Below are positions 1 through 7,763 of a stretch of 11,369 bases of DNA, piece after piece (positions within the stretch are counted from its first letter, which is position 1; every line of letters begins with the position of its first letter). The DNA is taken from NCBI GenBank assembly GCA_964440915.1, contig CAYTTV010000082.1, positions 1 through 11,369 of the forward strand, written 5' to 3'. A model generated the notes under the pieces. It was not told where the DNA came from, searched no databases, and saw only the letters and a program-made list of their open reading frames with translations. A program made the translations under genes and the position numbers. Source of the stretch: CAMPJM01 sp964440915 (GTDB lineage: Bacteria; Bacteroidota; Bacteroidia; Cytophagales; Cyclobacteriaceae).

Positions 1-200
1 GCAAAAGCAATTACTTTTTGAAGGTTCTGTCGATGAGTTTTTATGCACTAAGATTTATATTAATGTAAACATTTAGAGGAATGCAGGTTCGAAATAAGGA
101 TTGTCGACAAAAGCAAAACCATCAAAACAATTCCTAAACATCATAGCCGAACCGTAAGTCGATGAACAGTAGCGTCCAATTTTTTTAAAACCATATTCCT

Positions 201-2255
201 ATGAAAAAATCACTAATCTTCGTACTCCTGCTCGCACCCTTCTATGGTGCCTTATCGCAAAGGACGTTGGACATTCTCACACCTCCGTACGCCGAGGAGC
301 CCTACGCCATCACATTTGAAGATGTCGCCTACTTTACATATAATCGAAGTACCCATTTTACCAGCTTCGATGGTGTCGATTTTGTGCAATTTGACTTCCC
401 TGAAATTGGCAGCATTCAATTAACCTATGACTTTTGGAAAAATGAAATGACCGTGCTAGGCACTGCCCTCTATTTACGCTTGTACAATGGTGTTGAAGGC
501 CATTTATACAAGTTTGATGGAAGGAGTTTTACTCGTATTCCAATGCCGGGCAATGTAGTGTCGAAGCCCATTACCTATCAAGGTAAAATCTATACGTTGG
601 TGTTAGTAGGCAGTGAAGCCAAGCTTTTTAGTTATGACGGCGGTTCTGTCGTTGAGATCTCGGGATCTGCTATACCCGCCACAAGCGGATATAACTTAAT
701 CGTCGCTGGCGAATATTTATATAGCATTGGAACAGGTTATTACGTTTATCAGCCTTCTACCCTAAAGCGTTTCAATGGATCTACTAGCGTAGTGCTTCCT
801 AGTATGGCATTTTCCTCGGGAATAAAAAATATTGTGAGCGTTCCAGGAACAGTAGAAATTTATATAGAACTGGACAATCACAACATAATTCACTATAATA
901 GAAGCCGTTGGAGAACGGTATATGATGGATCAGAAGGTAATATAAGCGCATTTGTAATGTGGAATAATGTGCTTTATTTTCAAATCAATGCAGTAAATTC
1001 TAAATTATACAAAGACAATGGGAGTGTCACGTCAGAAGTAATTTTCCCAGGCAGTGCAAAACCTGCCAAAGGATCCAATGTTGTTTTATACCTAAATAAA
1101 CTCTTTATTCCAGCAGAATTGCCAGGCAATATTTATCAGATCTATACATATGATGGAACCTCTTTCACCGTAAATTTCGAATTGCCGGTTCCTCTTTATT
1201 TTCCTCATTCCTTTATTAGAGAAGGAAATTATGCAATCATCACAAAGTTTCGAAACGGACCTACGGTATTTGAATATGATGGTACTGATTATACCGAGAT
1301 CAATGCACCGGATGACAAACATATAGGAAATTTTCTTACGAGTACATCCTGTTTTTATTTGTGGAACGTAACCCACTATGATCCCTACGAATATGTGTCA
1401 GAAATAGCTAAGGAAAATAGAGAATGCCCCGCTGTCGTCACCATTATTCCTGAAGCACTAAGAAATTATGAAAGGATTGGGCTTTATCTCAACGGCAAAT
1501 ACCGCGACTGGTGCTGGACGGATCTTTTTTGGGATTTTAAAATCGACCCCATTTGCCCGATCCCTGAAATTTGTCCTGATCCTGTCTTTGGAATAGCACT
1601 GTCTGACGATTATGGAAAAGAAATTTGGGAAGAAAAGTTTGACAAGCCTATCCAAATTCAGTTTCCTTTCGAGGACAAGCAAGCATATACACTCACCCTT
1701 TCTTCTATCCAAGATAAAAGCAAGGAGGCATTGTTTGTCTTTGATGATGACCTTGTCAAAAATGGTATTGCTGCCCTAGATATTACTATGCTACCACAGA
1801 AAGACTATTTCCTTCTGACTGCCGAGGCGGATAAGGGCAAGCAAGTCCCGTTTATGATGTCGCTGCTAAACAGGAATGGTAAGACCATTTGGCAGGAAAA
1901 GTTCACCGCCCCTATGAGTCAGGAAATCACAGCTTATGTAGATGAACCAGGCGTTACCCTTCAGTTTTCCAGTATCCCGAATAACATCAATGACCTTAAA
2001 AACTATGGGATTACAGGAATCAGCATTTTCCCCAATCCATCCAAAGGGAAACTAAGTGTTGAAATAGAATCGAATGAAGAGAAAGTTCCTGTAATGCTGA
2101 CCATAGCCGATCTTAATGGCCATGTTCTTTGGAGAAATGAAGTAATGGCTCCCGGCACACAAAATGTAGATTTAAGCAATCAAAAAGCAGGTTTATACAT
2201 TCTCACCATCACTGTAGGAAAGGCTAGGGTGAGCGAACAAATCAAATTGGAATGA
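201..2255 (+). CDS. T9SS type A sorting-domain secreted protein with propeller-like repeats
   Basis: Seen: a Sec signal peptide (residues 1-20: KK, hydrophobic core, cleavage after ALSQ). Residues 50-370 carry eight short [F/Y]-[D/N]-G motifs, at about 56, 105, 145, 191, 241, 273, 317 and 359, each followed by a beta-strand-like segment; this suggests a seven- or eight-bladed propeller. A Cys/Trp-rich linker (about 405-460, with CW and ICPIPEICPDP) follows, then repeated modules sharing a GK-x-IW-x-EKF core (about 462-503 and 521-592). The last module (602-684) has the IFPNPSKGKLSVEI and GLYILTI signatures of a type A sorting domain. Known of the family: this C-terminal signal is cut off as the protein leaves through the type IX system, and the mature protein is attached to the cell surface or released. 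Inference: a surface or extracellular binding protein; no catalytic motif was recognised and the ligand is unknown. The ATG start gives a complete signal peptide. It appears monocistronic. Confidence 0.9.
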   Translation: MKKSLIFVLLLAPFYGALSQRTLDILTPPYAEEPYAITFEDVAYFTYNRSTHFTSFDGVDFVQFDFPEIGSIQLTYDFWKNEMTVLGTALYLRLYNGVEGHLYKFDGRSFTRIPMPGNVVSKPITYQGKIYTLVLVGSEAKLFSYDGGSVVEISGSAIPATSGYNLIVAGEYLYSIGTGYYVYQPSTLKRFNGSTSVVLPSMAFSSGIKNIVSVPGTVEIYIELDNHNIIHYNRSRWRTVYDGSEGNISAFVMWNNVLYFQINAVNSKLYKDNGSVTSEVIFPGSAKPAKGSNVVLYLNKLFIPAELPGNIYQIYTYDGTSFTVNFELPVPLYFPHSFIREGNYAIITKFRNGPTVFEYDGTDYTEINAPDDKHIGNFLTSTSCFYLWNVTHYDPYEYVSEIAKENRECPAVVTIIPEALRNYERIGLYLNGKYRDWCWTDLFWDFKIDPICPIPEICPDPVFGIALSDDYGKEIWEEKFDKPIQIQFPFEDKQAYTLTLSSIQDKSKEALFVFDDDLVKNGIAALDITMLPQKDYFLLTAEADKGKQVPFMMSLLNRNGKTIWQEKFTAPMSQEITAYVDEPGVTLQFSSIPNNINDLKNYGITGISIFPNPSKGKLSVEIESNEEKVPVMLTIADLNGHVLWRNEVMAPGTQNVDLSNQKAGLYILTITVGKARVSEQIKLE

Positions 2256-2490
2256 TGCTGTTTAATTATTCCTCCTGACCGTTCTCTTATGCCACGAGGA
2301 AGGAAGAGCATTGCAATTGCATCCCGAATTATCTTGCTTTGAGGTATGGTCGAGCAAAAAGAATCAAAGACGGCAATTGATATAAACTAGCATTCAGAGA
2401 ACATATGGGGGAATCCTATTTTTCCAGAATATATTTTGTATGTTTAAAGTGTTCTAGAGAATAAACGACCTATAAACAGCAATCGAATTA

Positions 2491-5400
2491 GTGGAATTAC
2501 CTCAACCTGCTTCTATTGATTTAGCGCTTAAACAGCACTATGCTTTTTCCAAAGAAAATTTATTGCCTCAGTTCCTTGAGGTATTAAGCGACGAACTTCG
2601 TCAGCAAGCACAATTTATTGGTTCCACTGAAGAAATCTTTGCGACTTATGAAAAGAACCTGAAAGGAGAAAATAGTAAGCTGACGTTAAACACCAGGACA
2701 TTCTATGATACCTTGAAGCAAAAGGTAGCACTGCAACATGCACAAAGAAAGCATAGTAATTTTGACGAGAAGTTTTCGGCTTTCAATACTGAAATTGAAA
2801 CTTATGGTTTGACCCTTGAGCATCAGACGATCAGGGAACAAGATAAGGAGCGGTTTTTCGCTCAGCTTGATGATTCCTTGGTTATAAAGCTTTTGAAATA
2901 TCACAAAAGATCATCTTACTCAATATCACAATTACCAGTAAAGACCGGCAACCTGTTCAGGAAACTATTTAGAAAGCCTGTTGCACCGCCGAAGATTTGG
3001 CATCATAAGATACCGCTGAAACAACTTGTCAGTTATTATTTAAGGGATGAATTGGCTTCAGCCTTGCAGGTGCTTCATCATGACACCCATAGGCTTTTGG
3101 CTGATAGTAGCCTAAAACTTCAAAGATTAACCAACATACCTGATGAAATTATCTTAAACGTGGGTATCGATCAGGCGGCTCCGACAATTCTATCTAAGAA
3201 CCTAAGTCAGGCGTGCTCAGTGTTAATAGAAGAAGTGAAGGATTTTGAGGAAAGTCTAACCATTAGGGCTGGTCAGCTATTCGACCAGGTCTTTTACAAG
3301 TTCCAAGATGCATACCATAAAGTTGGCACGATGGAACTGAACAGCAAGAAGTTTAGCAGCCAAAATCTTGTAAAGAAGCACGCCGCACTCAACCGGAACC
3401 ACAGCACAACAAGCCAGCGATGGTCAAACACGCACTTTGTGATTTACGAAAGGTGGAGGATGGATGAGGAGCGCCTTGCATTAAAGTATTCGCTGCTGCA
3501 GAATTTTAATGAAACCTCCGAGGCACTGCAATTACGCGTTAATCAACACATCCTTCCACACTTAAAGGCCATCTCGGATGTGCTGAAGCAGAGCGAAGCA
3601 AATATTAACCTGTTCGCTGGTGAAAAGGCGGGTTTAAGAGCGATTCTAATAAAAGAGCGGAGAACAATTTTAAAAGACCTGAGGCATCAAAAAATACCCG
3701 AAGCGGTGGAGTCTCTGGTGGAACAAGGGCTTGCCAGCTTGGTGGGTAGGATAGAATCAGCATTAGAAGATAAGATTGATCATCTGCAAAAAAACACTAC
3801 CCTTTCAAAAAGCAAGGAAATTTTGAAAGAAACTAAATCTTCTGAACTCCAAAGTTTTTCACTTCATGAACTATTGAGTGATGCCACTTTCCCGGAGTTT
3901 AAAAGCCTGCTGGGCCAAACGAAAAGCACAATCGTTCAAGATTTGGACAAAGTACAGAAGTCTTTGATCGACCTGAGTAGCATATCAGATTTCAACCTAG
4001 AATCAGCGCTTGCCATGCTGGAAAGGGAAGATAAAGCTATAGAGGAAGGTGTGACTGTCGCCAGGGAGGGTTTGCAGCGGGCGGCAGCAAAATGTGAAGA
4101 CATTGCTAAGGAAATTATCGTACTCCAAGAGAAAGTACTTGCCAATCTCCATTTAGCAGTGAGCAACTTCAACAAGCAGTTGGACAAGTTGAGTGATACA
4201 GACAACATCTTCGACCTACAACTGCAAATCGCAAAAGCTAAAGCGCTTGGAAGAGGAAGGGCCTATAAGGGACAAGCACTTGAGTTCCTTCGTACATCGG
4301 TGCCCCATGTCAGAAATTATTCTTATAAAACAACTAAACAAGCGCTAGGCTATTATCAAAAATTAAGAAATCAATATGGCCTTGCCAAAGCGCCCACTTT
4401 GGTTTCAGCGGAAATTTCAGATTACCTGGCAGAGGTAAACTCTTCTATCGCGTTGTTGCCGTTTGTCTATCAGCGGCTGTTTGATATTGCTCCACTCAAA
4501 GACCGGAGCTTTTATGAAGAACGCACCCGAGAAACGGGAATTCTAAAAAAAGCATACGAGAACTGGAACATAGGACACTATGCACCGGTAATAGTAGTGG
4601 GGGAAAAAGGTGCCGGAGCCACCACATTAATCAATTTCTTTATCAAGGATCTTCCTACCCATTATAAAATTTTACGTGCGAAAGAATTTCAGGACGTTCC
4701 TGATCAGAAAACGCTTTTAACTGGCCTTAGCGAGATTTTGAATGTCAGAGATTCAGGCAAAGTTGATGAATTTGTTGCCGATATTAACAACCTCCCCGAC
4801 AAATACATCTTAGTTATAGAGAACCTACAGCATTTTTACCTGAGAAAGGTTGGAGGATTCGAAACGTTAAAGACGCTGCTGAAGATAATGTCACAAACCA
4901 ATAAAAAGATCTTTTGGGTCTCTTCCTGTCACACCTACACTTGGCATTATTTAGATAAAACTTTAGATATCAGCGATTTTTTCGGATACATCAATTATCT
5001 GGAGGGCCTAAAAGATGAACAAATTGTACAGGCGATTTTAAAGAGACATCAAATGAGTGGTTATAATATACACTTCGAACCTTCACCAGAAATCAGGCTT
5101 AGCAGAAAGTACAGAAAACTCCCTGATTCCGAAAAGCAGGGCTATCTAGAAAAGCAGTTTTTCATATCACTCAACAAATTCGCTAAAAACAACCTTAGCC
5201 TAGCACTTATCTATTGGCTCAGATCAACCAAAGGCGTAGAGGGAAATATGATCATTTTTGGCTTTATAAATCCAATTAATTTCGGCTTTTTGGAATCCAT
5301 ATCAACACAAAAAATAACCACGCTTCATGCCTTGTTATTGCACAACCTGCTTTCAGAGTCCAATCTTTCAGATATCTTGTCAAAAGATGCCGAGGACCTT

Positions 5401-5523
5401 CAAATATTGGTGCTATTGCTTCATGACGATGGTATAATAGTAAAGCAAGACAACAGATACATGATCAATCCCCTATTGTACCGCCAGACCGTAAATCTTT
5501 TACAATCAAGAAACTTCATTTGA
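2491..5523 (+). CDS. Coiled-coil P-loop NTPase with degenerate Walker A and C-terminal winged helix
   Basis: A 1010-residue cytoplasmic protein with no signal peptide or membrane segment. Residues 1-650 are mostly charged, helix-rich and coiled-coil-like. An NTPase core follows: GEKGAGATT at 704-712 sits where GxxxxGK[ST] is expected, so the invariant lysine is Ala710. Strand ILVIEN at 773-778 is a Walker B candidate with Glu/Asn in place of Asp/Glu. A sensor-1-like strand ends in WVSSC (809-813). Residues about 860-925 resemble the helical lid of STAND/AAA-type ATPases, and 943-1005 look like a winged helix (DDGIIVKQDNRYMINP). The start is GTG: an in-frame TAA at 2473-2475 bars any earlier start, and the next Met lies far inside the protein. 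The stop is 4 bp before the MscS-like gene, which implies co-transcription. Its function is not recognised; whether it hydrolyses or only binds nucleotide is uncertain. Confidence 0.85.
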   Translation: MELPQPASIDLALKQHYAFSKENLLPQFLEVLSDELRQQAQFIGSTEEIFATYEKNLKGENSKLTLNTRTFYDTLKQKVALQHAQRKHSNFDEKFSAFNTEIETYGLTLEHQTIREQDKERFFAQLDDSLVIKLLKYHKRSSYSISQLPVKTGNLFRKLFRKPVAPPKIWHHKIPLKQLVSYYLRDELASALQVLHHDTHRLLADSSLKLQRLTNIPDEIILNVGIDQAAPTILSKNLSQACSVLIEEVKDFEESLTIRAGQLFDQVFYKFQDAYHKVGTMELNSKKFSSQNLVKKHAALNRNHSTTSQRWSNTHFVIYERWRMDEERLALKYSLLQNFNETSEALQLRVNQHILPHLKAISDVLKQSEANINLFAGEKAGLRAILIKERRTILKDLRHQKIPEAVESLVEQGLASLVGRIESALEDKIDHLQKNTTLSKSKEILKETKSSELQSFSLHELLSDATFPEFKSLLGQTKSTIVQDLDKVQKSLIDLSSISDFNLESALAMLEREDKAIEEGVTVAREGLQRAAAKCEDIAKEIIVLQEKVLANLHLAVSNFNKQLDKLSDTDNIFDLQLQIAKAKALGRGRAYKGQALEFLRTSVPHVRNYSYKTTKQALGYYQKLRNQYGLAKAPTLVSAEISDYLAEVNSSIALLPFVYQRLFDIAPLKDRSFYEERTRETGILKKAYENWNIGHYAPVIVVGEKGAGATTLINFFIKDLPTHYKILRAKEFQDVPDQKTLLTGLSEILNVRDSGKVDEFVADINNLPDKYILVIENLQHFYLRKVGGFETLKTLLKIMSQTNKKIFWVSSCHTYTWHYLDKTLDISDFFGYINYLEGLKDEQIVQAILKRHQMSGYNIHFEPSPEIRLSRKYRKLPDSEKQGYLEKQFFISLNKFAKNNLSLALIYWLRSTKGVEGNMIIFGFINPINFGFLESISTQKITTLHALLLHNLLSESNLSDILSKDAEDLQILVLLLHDDGIIVKQDNRYMINPLLYRQTVNLLQSRNFI

Positions 5524-5527
5524 GCAT

Positions 5528-6667
5528 ATGCCTTCTATCATGAAAAAAAACATGTTTTTAAAAAGGTTAAAAAATGCTTCCATTGGTGGTTTTCCGTCCA
5601 CAATCGATATCCAACTTCGCATTTACTGCCTCATTTTGGTTGGACTATTTTGCCTGTTATCATTCCAGTCAAATGCGCAGAAAAACGATTCAACTACTGC
5701 CAAGCAAGGCTCAACGCAGGCTTCGTCGGCACATTCCACTGACGCAGGGCGACTTATCATAAAGGGAGACTCCACCCTTTCGATACCCAGAACAAACACG
5801 GACACCCTCGTTTTAGTCATCAACAATGTCAATCCTTTCGGCAGCTCAGGGCAGGAGCAGAAAGAAGAAAATATTACAGAGCCTCCTGCCATTTCCGACA
5901 TTATCTCTTTCAGAAAGATCCTTTGGTCAGTAGTATTTGTGTTGATAGGATACTTTATTATCAGGATCATCTCCAATGTATTAGAAGCCTTTGCCGAGAA
6001 AAGTGCACATTATAGAATTACTCTAAAAGGAATCATTCCCGTATTCAGGATCGTTTCCTGGTTGTTTATTTCTTTTATTATCATTGCCGGAATATTCCAA
6101 CCTCCCATTGCCACAGTAGTGGCAGTTACAGCCACCGTAGGTATTGCCGTAGGATTTGCCTCACAGGACATTTTAAAAAATATATTTGGGGGAATTGTCA
6201 TTCTCCTTGATCAACCCTTCAAGGTGGGCGACAAAATACAAATCGGAAATCATTACGGCGAAGTGCTGGGGATTGGATTGCGGTCTACCCGAATTGTTAC
6301 AGACAACGAATCATTGGTTTCCATCCCCAATGGTGATCTAATGAACCAGTCGGTCTCCAATTCAAATACAGGAGAAGCAAGCAGCCTTGTCGTATCAGAA
6401 ATTTACCTGCCCATAACCATCGATACCGAAAAAGTCCGAAAGATTGCCACTGAGGCGGCCCAGGTATCCCGATACATATATTTAAATAAGCCTATTGCGG
6501 TCTTGTTTATCAATGAAGTAAAGGAGAAACGCTCCTATTACAAGATGAGCCTTAAAGCGCATGTGATGGACATTAGGTATGAGGGCCTGTTCAAGAGTGA
6601 TATGACAGAAATAGTGTTGCGGGAGTTGCTAAAAGAAGAGATCATAGATCCTAAAGAATTGTCTTAA
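5528..6667 (+). CDS. MscS-family mechanosensitive ion channel
   Basis: A 379-residue inner-membrane channel. Known of the family: MscS-type heptamers open under membrane tension and release solutes on hypo-osmotic shock. Seen: a signal peptide or first membrane segment (about 32-50, ending SNAQ), then a polar, Ser/Thr/Gln-rich stretch (51-128). Three membrane helices follow at about 131-150, 171-190 and 194-225. The last has the Gly/Ala-rich pore-helix pattern (ATVGIAVGFASQDILKNIFGG) and runs into the beta-domain signature DQPFKVGDKIQIG (228-240) and VSIPNG (264-269). The C-terminal alpha/beta domain ends at 379 with no ligand-binding addition. Starts at Met1, Met5 or Met9 are all in frame; Met5 (MKKN) would give a more usual signal peptide. 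It lies 4 bp behind the NTPase gene, so it is probably translated from the same message. The name is secure; the link to the NTPase is inferred. Confidence 0.92.
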   Translation: MPSIMKKNMFLKRLKNASIGGFPSTIDIQLRIYCLILVGLFCLLSFQSNAQKNDSTTAKQGSTQASSAHSTDAGRLIIKGDSTLSIPRTNTDTLVLVINNVNPFGSSGQEQKEENITEPPAISDIISFRKILWSVVFVLIGYFIIRIISNVLEAFAEKSAHYRITLKGIIPVFRIVSWLFISFIIIAGIFQPPIATVVAVTATVGIAVGFASQDILKNIFGGIVILLDQPFKVGDKIQIGNHYGEVLGIGLRSTRIVTDNESLVSIPNGDLMNQSVSNSNTGEASSLVVSEIYLPITIDTEKVRKIATEAAQVSRYIYLNKPIAVLFINEVKEKRSYYKMSLKAHVMDIRYEGLFKSDMTEIVLRELLKEEIIDPKELS

Positions 6668-6756
6668 CCTACATGACAATGCAGCACCGCACCGCAGGAA
6701 ATTCAATCGCCATTACAATAATCTTCACCTGTATCTGCGCTATAAAATAAATATCT

Positions 6757-6870
6757 TGGGCGCCCGGGCGGGCTGGATGGCACTCGCCAAGCTCCCCGCA
6801 AAGCCATTTCGGGCTCAAACAATGCCACCATCCCTGGCGCTGCTGCGTATAGCTCAGCTTTTGCGCAAAG
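6757..6870. repeat. GC-rich structured intergenic element (REP-like, putative)
   Basis: This patch between the MscS-like and SDR genes is visibly richer in G and C than its AT-rich flanks. It opens with a 10-bp perfect palindrome, CGCCCGGGCG (6761-6770). Long-range pairing is possible between GCGCC (6760-6764) and GGCGC (6836-6840), and between GGATGG (6775-6780) and CCATCC (6828-6833). It ends with a second palindrome, TTTGCGCAAA (6860-6869). From memory, the layout (GGGCG...CGGGCGGGCT at one end, GCCAC...ATCCCT...GC at the other) resembles a dispersed intergenic element frequent in Bacteroidota genomes. That identification is recollection, not a search result. It may also terminate the upstream transcript. 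An open reading frame on the minus strand across it has no protein-like features. Confidence 0.4.
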
Positions 6871-6950
6871 AGCAATCTTTGAAGTTCACGGTAAAACTAA
6901 GTGAAAATTAAAAATTAGCATTATCTTAACCCAACACAAAACAAGACAAC

Positions 6951-7715
6951 ATGAAAAGATTAGAAAACAAAGTAGTAATTATTACCGGCGCAGCGATGGG
7001 CATGGGTAAGGCCACCGCCCTACTATTCGCAGAAGAAGGAGCGAAAGTAGTCGTGGCTGACTTCAACGAAGAAGCTGGAATTGCTGCCGTTAATGAAATC
7101 AATGCCAGTGGCGGTTCCGCTGCATTTTGTAAAGTTGATATTTCCGATGCCGCTCAAGTAGAGGCAATGGTGAAATTTACGGTCAACACTTACGGGCGCC
7201 TCGACTGTGCAGTGAACAATGCCGCTTTGAAGCCAGACAACAATTCATTTGAAGATCTAGACGAGGAATACTGGGACAAACTTCAGGCGGTGGATCTCAA
7301 GGGAACCGCACTGTGTATGAAGTATGAAATCAGGCAATTTGTAGCACAGGGAAATGGAGGTGTAATTGTAAATATTTCTTCTATCAATGCTTTTAAACCA
7401 ACAACGGGCAATCCTGCCTATCAAGCTTTTAAGCACGGTGTTGAAGGCCTCACAAAGGCGGCAGCATACGAATACGGCATTAAGGGAATTCGGATCAATT
7501 CAGTGGCACCTGGGGCTATACGGACTCCAATGCTTACGGCAGCATTAAAAGGGCTGGGTATCGAAGAAAAAGACGTGATTCCTACCATGAGTTTGATCGG
7601 TCGCTTGGGTGAGCCAAGAGAAGTAGCACATGGATCACTTTTCCTTTGTTCGGATGACGCCAGCTATGTCCATGGAACTGTGCTTCATGTTGGAGGAGGG
7701 TTTGAATTGCTTTAG
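6951..7715 (+). CDS. SDR-family NAD(P)-dependent oxidoreductase
   Basis: A 254-residue classical short-chain dehydrogenase/reductase, full length for the family and cytosolic. Seen: the nucleotide-binding TGAAMGMG (12-19), an acidic residue at the end of beta-2 (Asp37 in VVVADF), which favours NAD over NADP, Asp63 contacting the adenine ring, and NNAA at 89-92. The catalytic Ser is at 143/144 (NISS), with Tyr157 and Lys161 in YQAFK, then the PGAIRTPM segment (187-194). The usual catalytic-tetrad Asn position is Asp115 (VDLKG). The family oxidises or reduces alcohols, ketones and sugars; nothing here fixes the substrate. The ATG start follows an A-rich leader typical of Bacteroidota. It stands alone: the upstream gap is 283 bp and a 38-bp palindrome begins 10 bp past the stop. 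Confidence 0.93.
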   Translation: MKRLENKVVIITGAAMGMGKATALLFAEEGAKVVVADFNEEAGIAAVNEINASGGSAAFCKVDISDAAQVEAMVKFTVNTYGRLDCAVNNAALKPDNNSFEDLDEEYWDKLQAVDLKGTALCMKYEIRQFVAQGNGGVIVNISSINAFKPTTGNPAYQAFKHGVEGLTKAAAYEYGIKGIRINSVAPGAIRTPMLTAALKGLGIEEKDVIPTMSLIGRLGEPREVAHGSLFLCSDDASYVHGTVLHVGGGFELL

Positions 7716-7725
7716 AAACCTGATT

Positions 7726-7763
7726 TTGTTGTAGGGACAAGGCATGCCTTGTCCCTACAACAA
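7726..7763. repeat. Perfect 38-bp palindrome (REP-like hairpin)
   Basis: Every one of 19 base pairs matches. The left arm reads TTGTTGTAGGGACAAGGCA (7726-7744) and the right arm is its exact reverse complement (7745-7763). It begins 10 bp past the SDR stop codon and ends exactly where the transposase-like coding remnant begins. Known: REP-type palindromes are mobilised in trans by REP-associated tyrosine transposases and usually lie in intergenic regions next to them. The GTAGGGACA...TGTCCCTAC form is, from memory, of the dispersed kind seen in Bacteroidota. The hairpin could also end or protect the SDR transcript; no clear T-run follows, so classic intrinsic termination is doubtful. Confidence 0.8.

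Noticed and set aside
1..200. Short frames open from the left edge, possibly the tail of an upstream gene.
   Set aside because: Two plus-strand frames are equally open for about 22-24 codons and neither shows protein-like features.
2256..2490. Terminator after the T9SS protein or promoter before the NTPase gene.
   Set aside because: Only a weak TTCCTC/GAGGAA pairing and an 8-bp GCAATTGC palindrome; no T-run and no properly spaced promoter boxes.
2491..6667. Reading the NTPase/channel pair as an antiphage defence system.
   Set aside because: No nuclease, cyclase, toxin or other defence gene nearby; flanking genes are ordinary metabolic and envelope genes, so only a hypothesis is justified.
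6669..6875. A 68-codon open frame on the minus strand across the GC-rich element.
   Set aside because: No domain, no plausible leader, and composition is dictated by the palindromic DNA.
6874..6881. AATCTTTG as a -7 promoter box for the SDR gene.
   Set aside because: One mismatch to TAnnTTTG, but no TTG box at the right distance upstream; the nearest TTTTG is only 10 bp away.
6845..6883. tRNA-like piece: GTATAGCTCAGC followed by a GCTC/GAGC D-arm pairing.
   Set aside because: No acceptor stem, anticodon stem or T-arm follows, and the match lies inside the structured GC-rich element; a chance or decayed D-arm at best.
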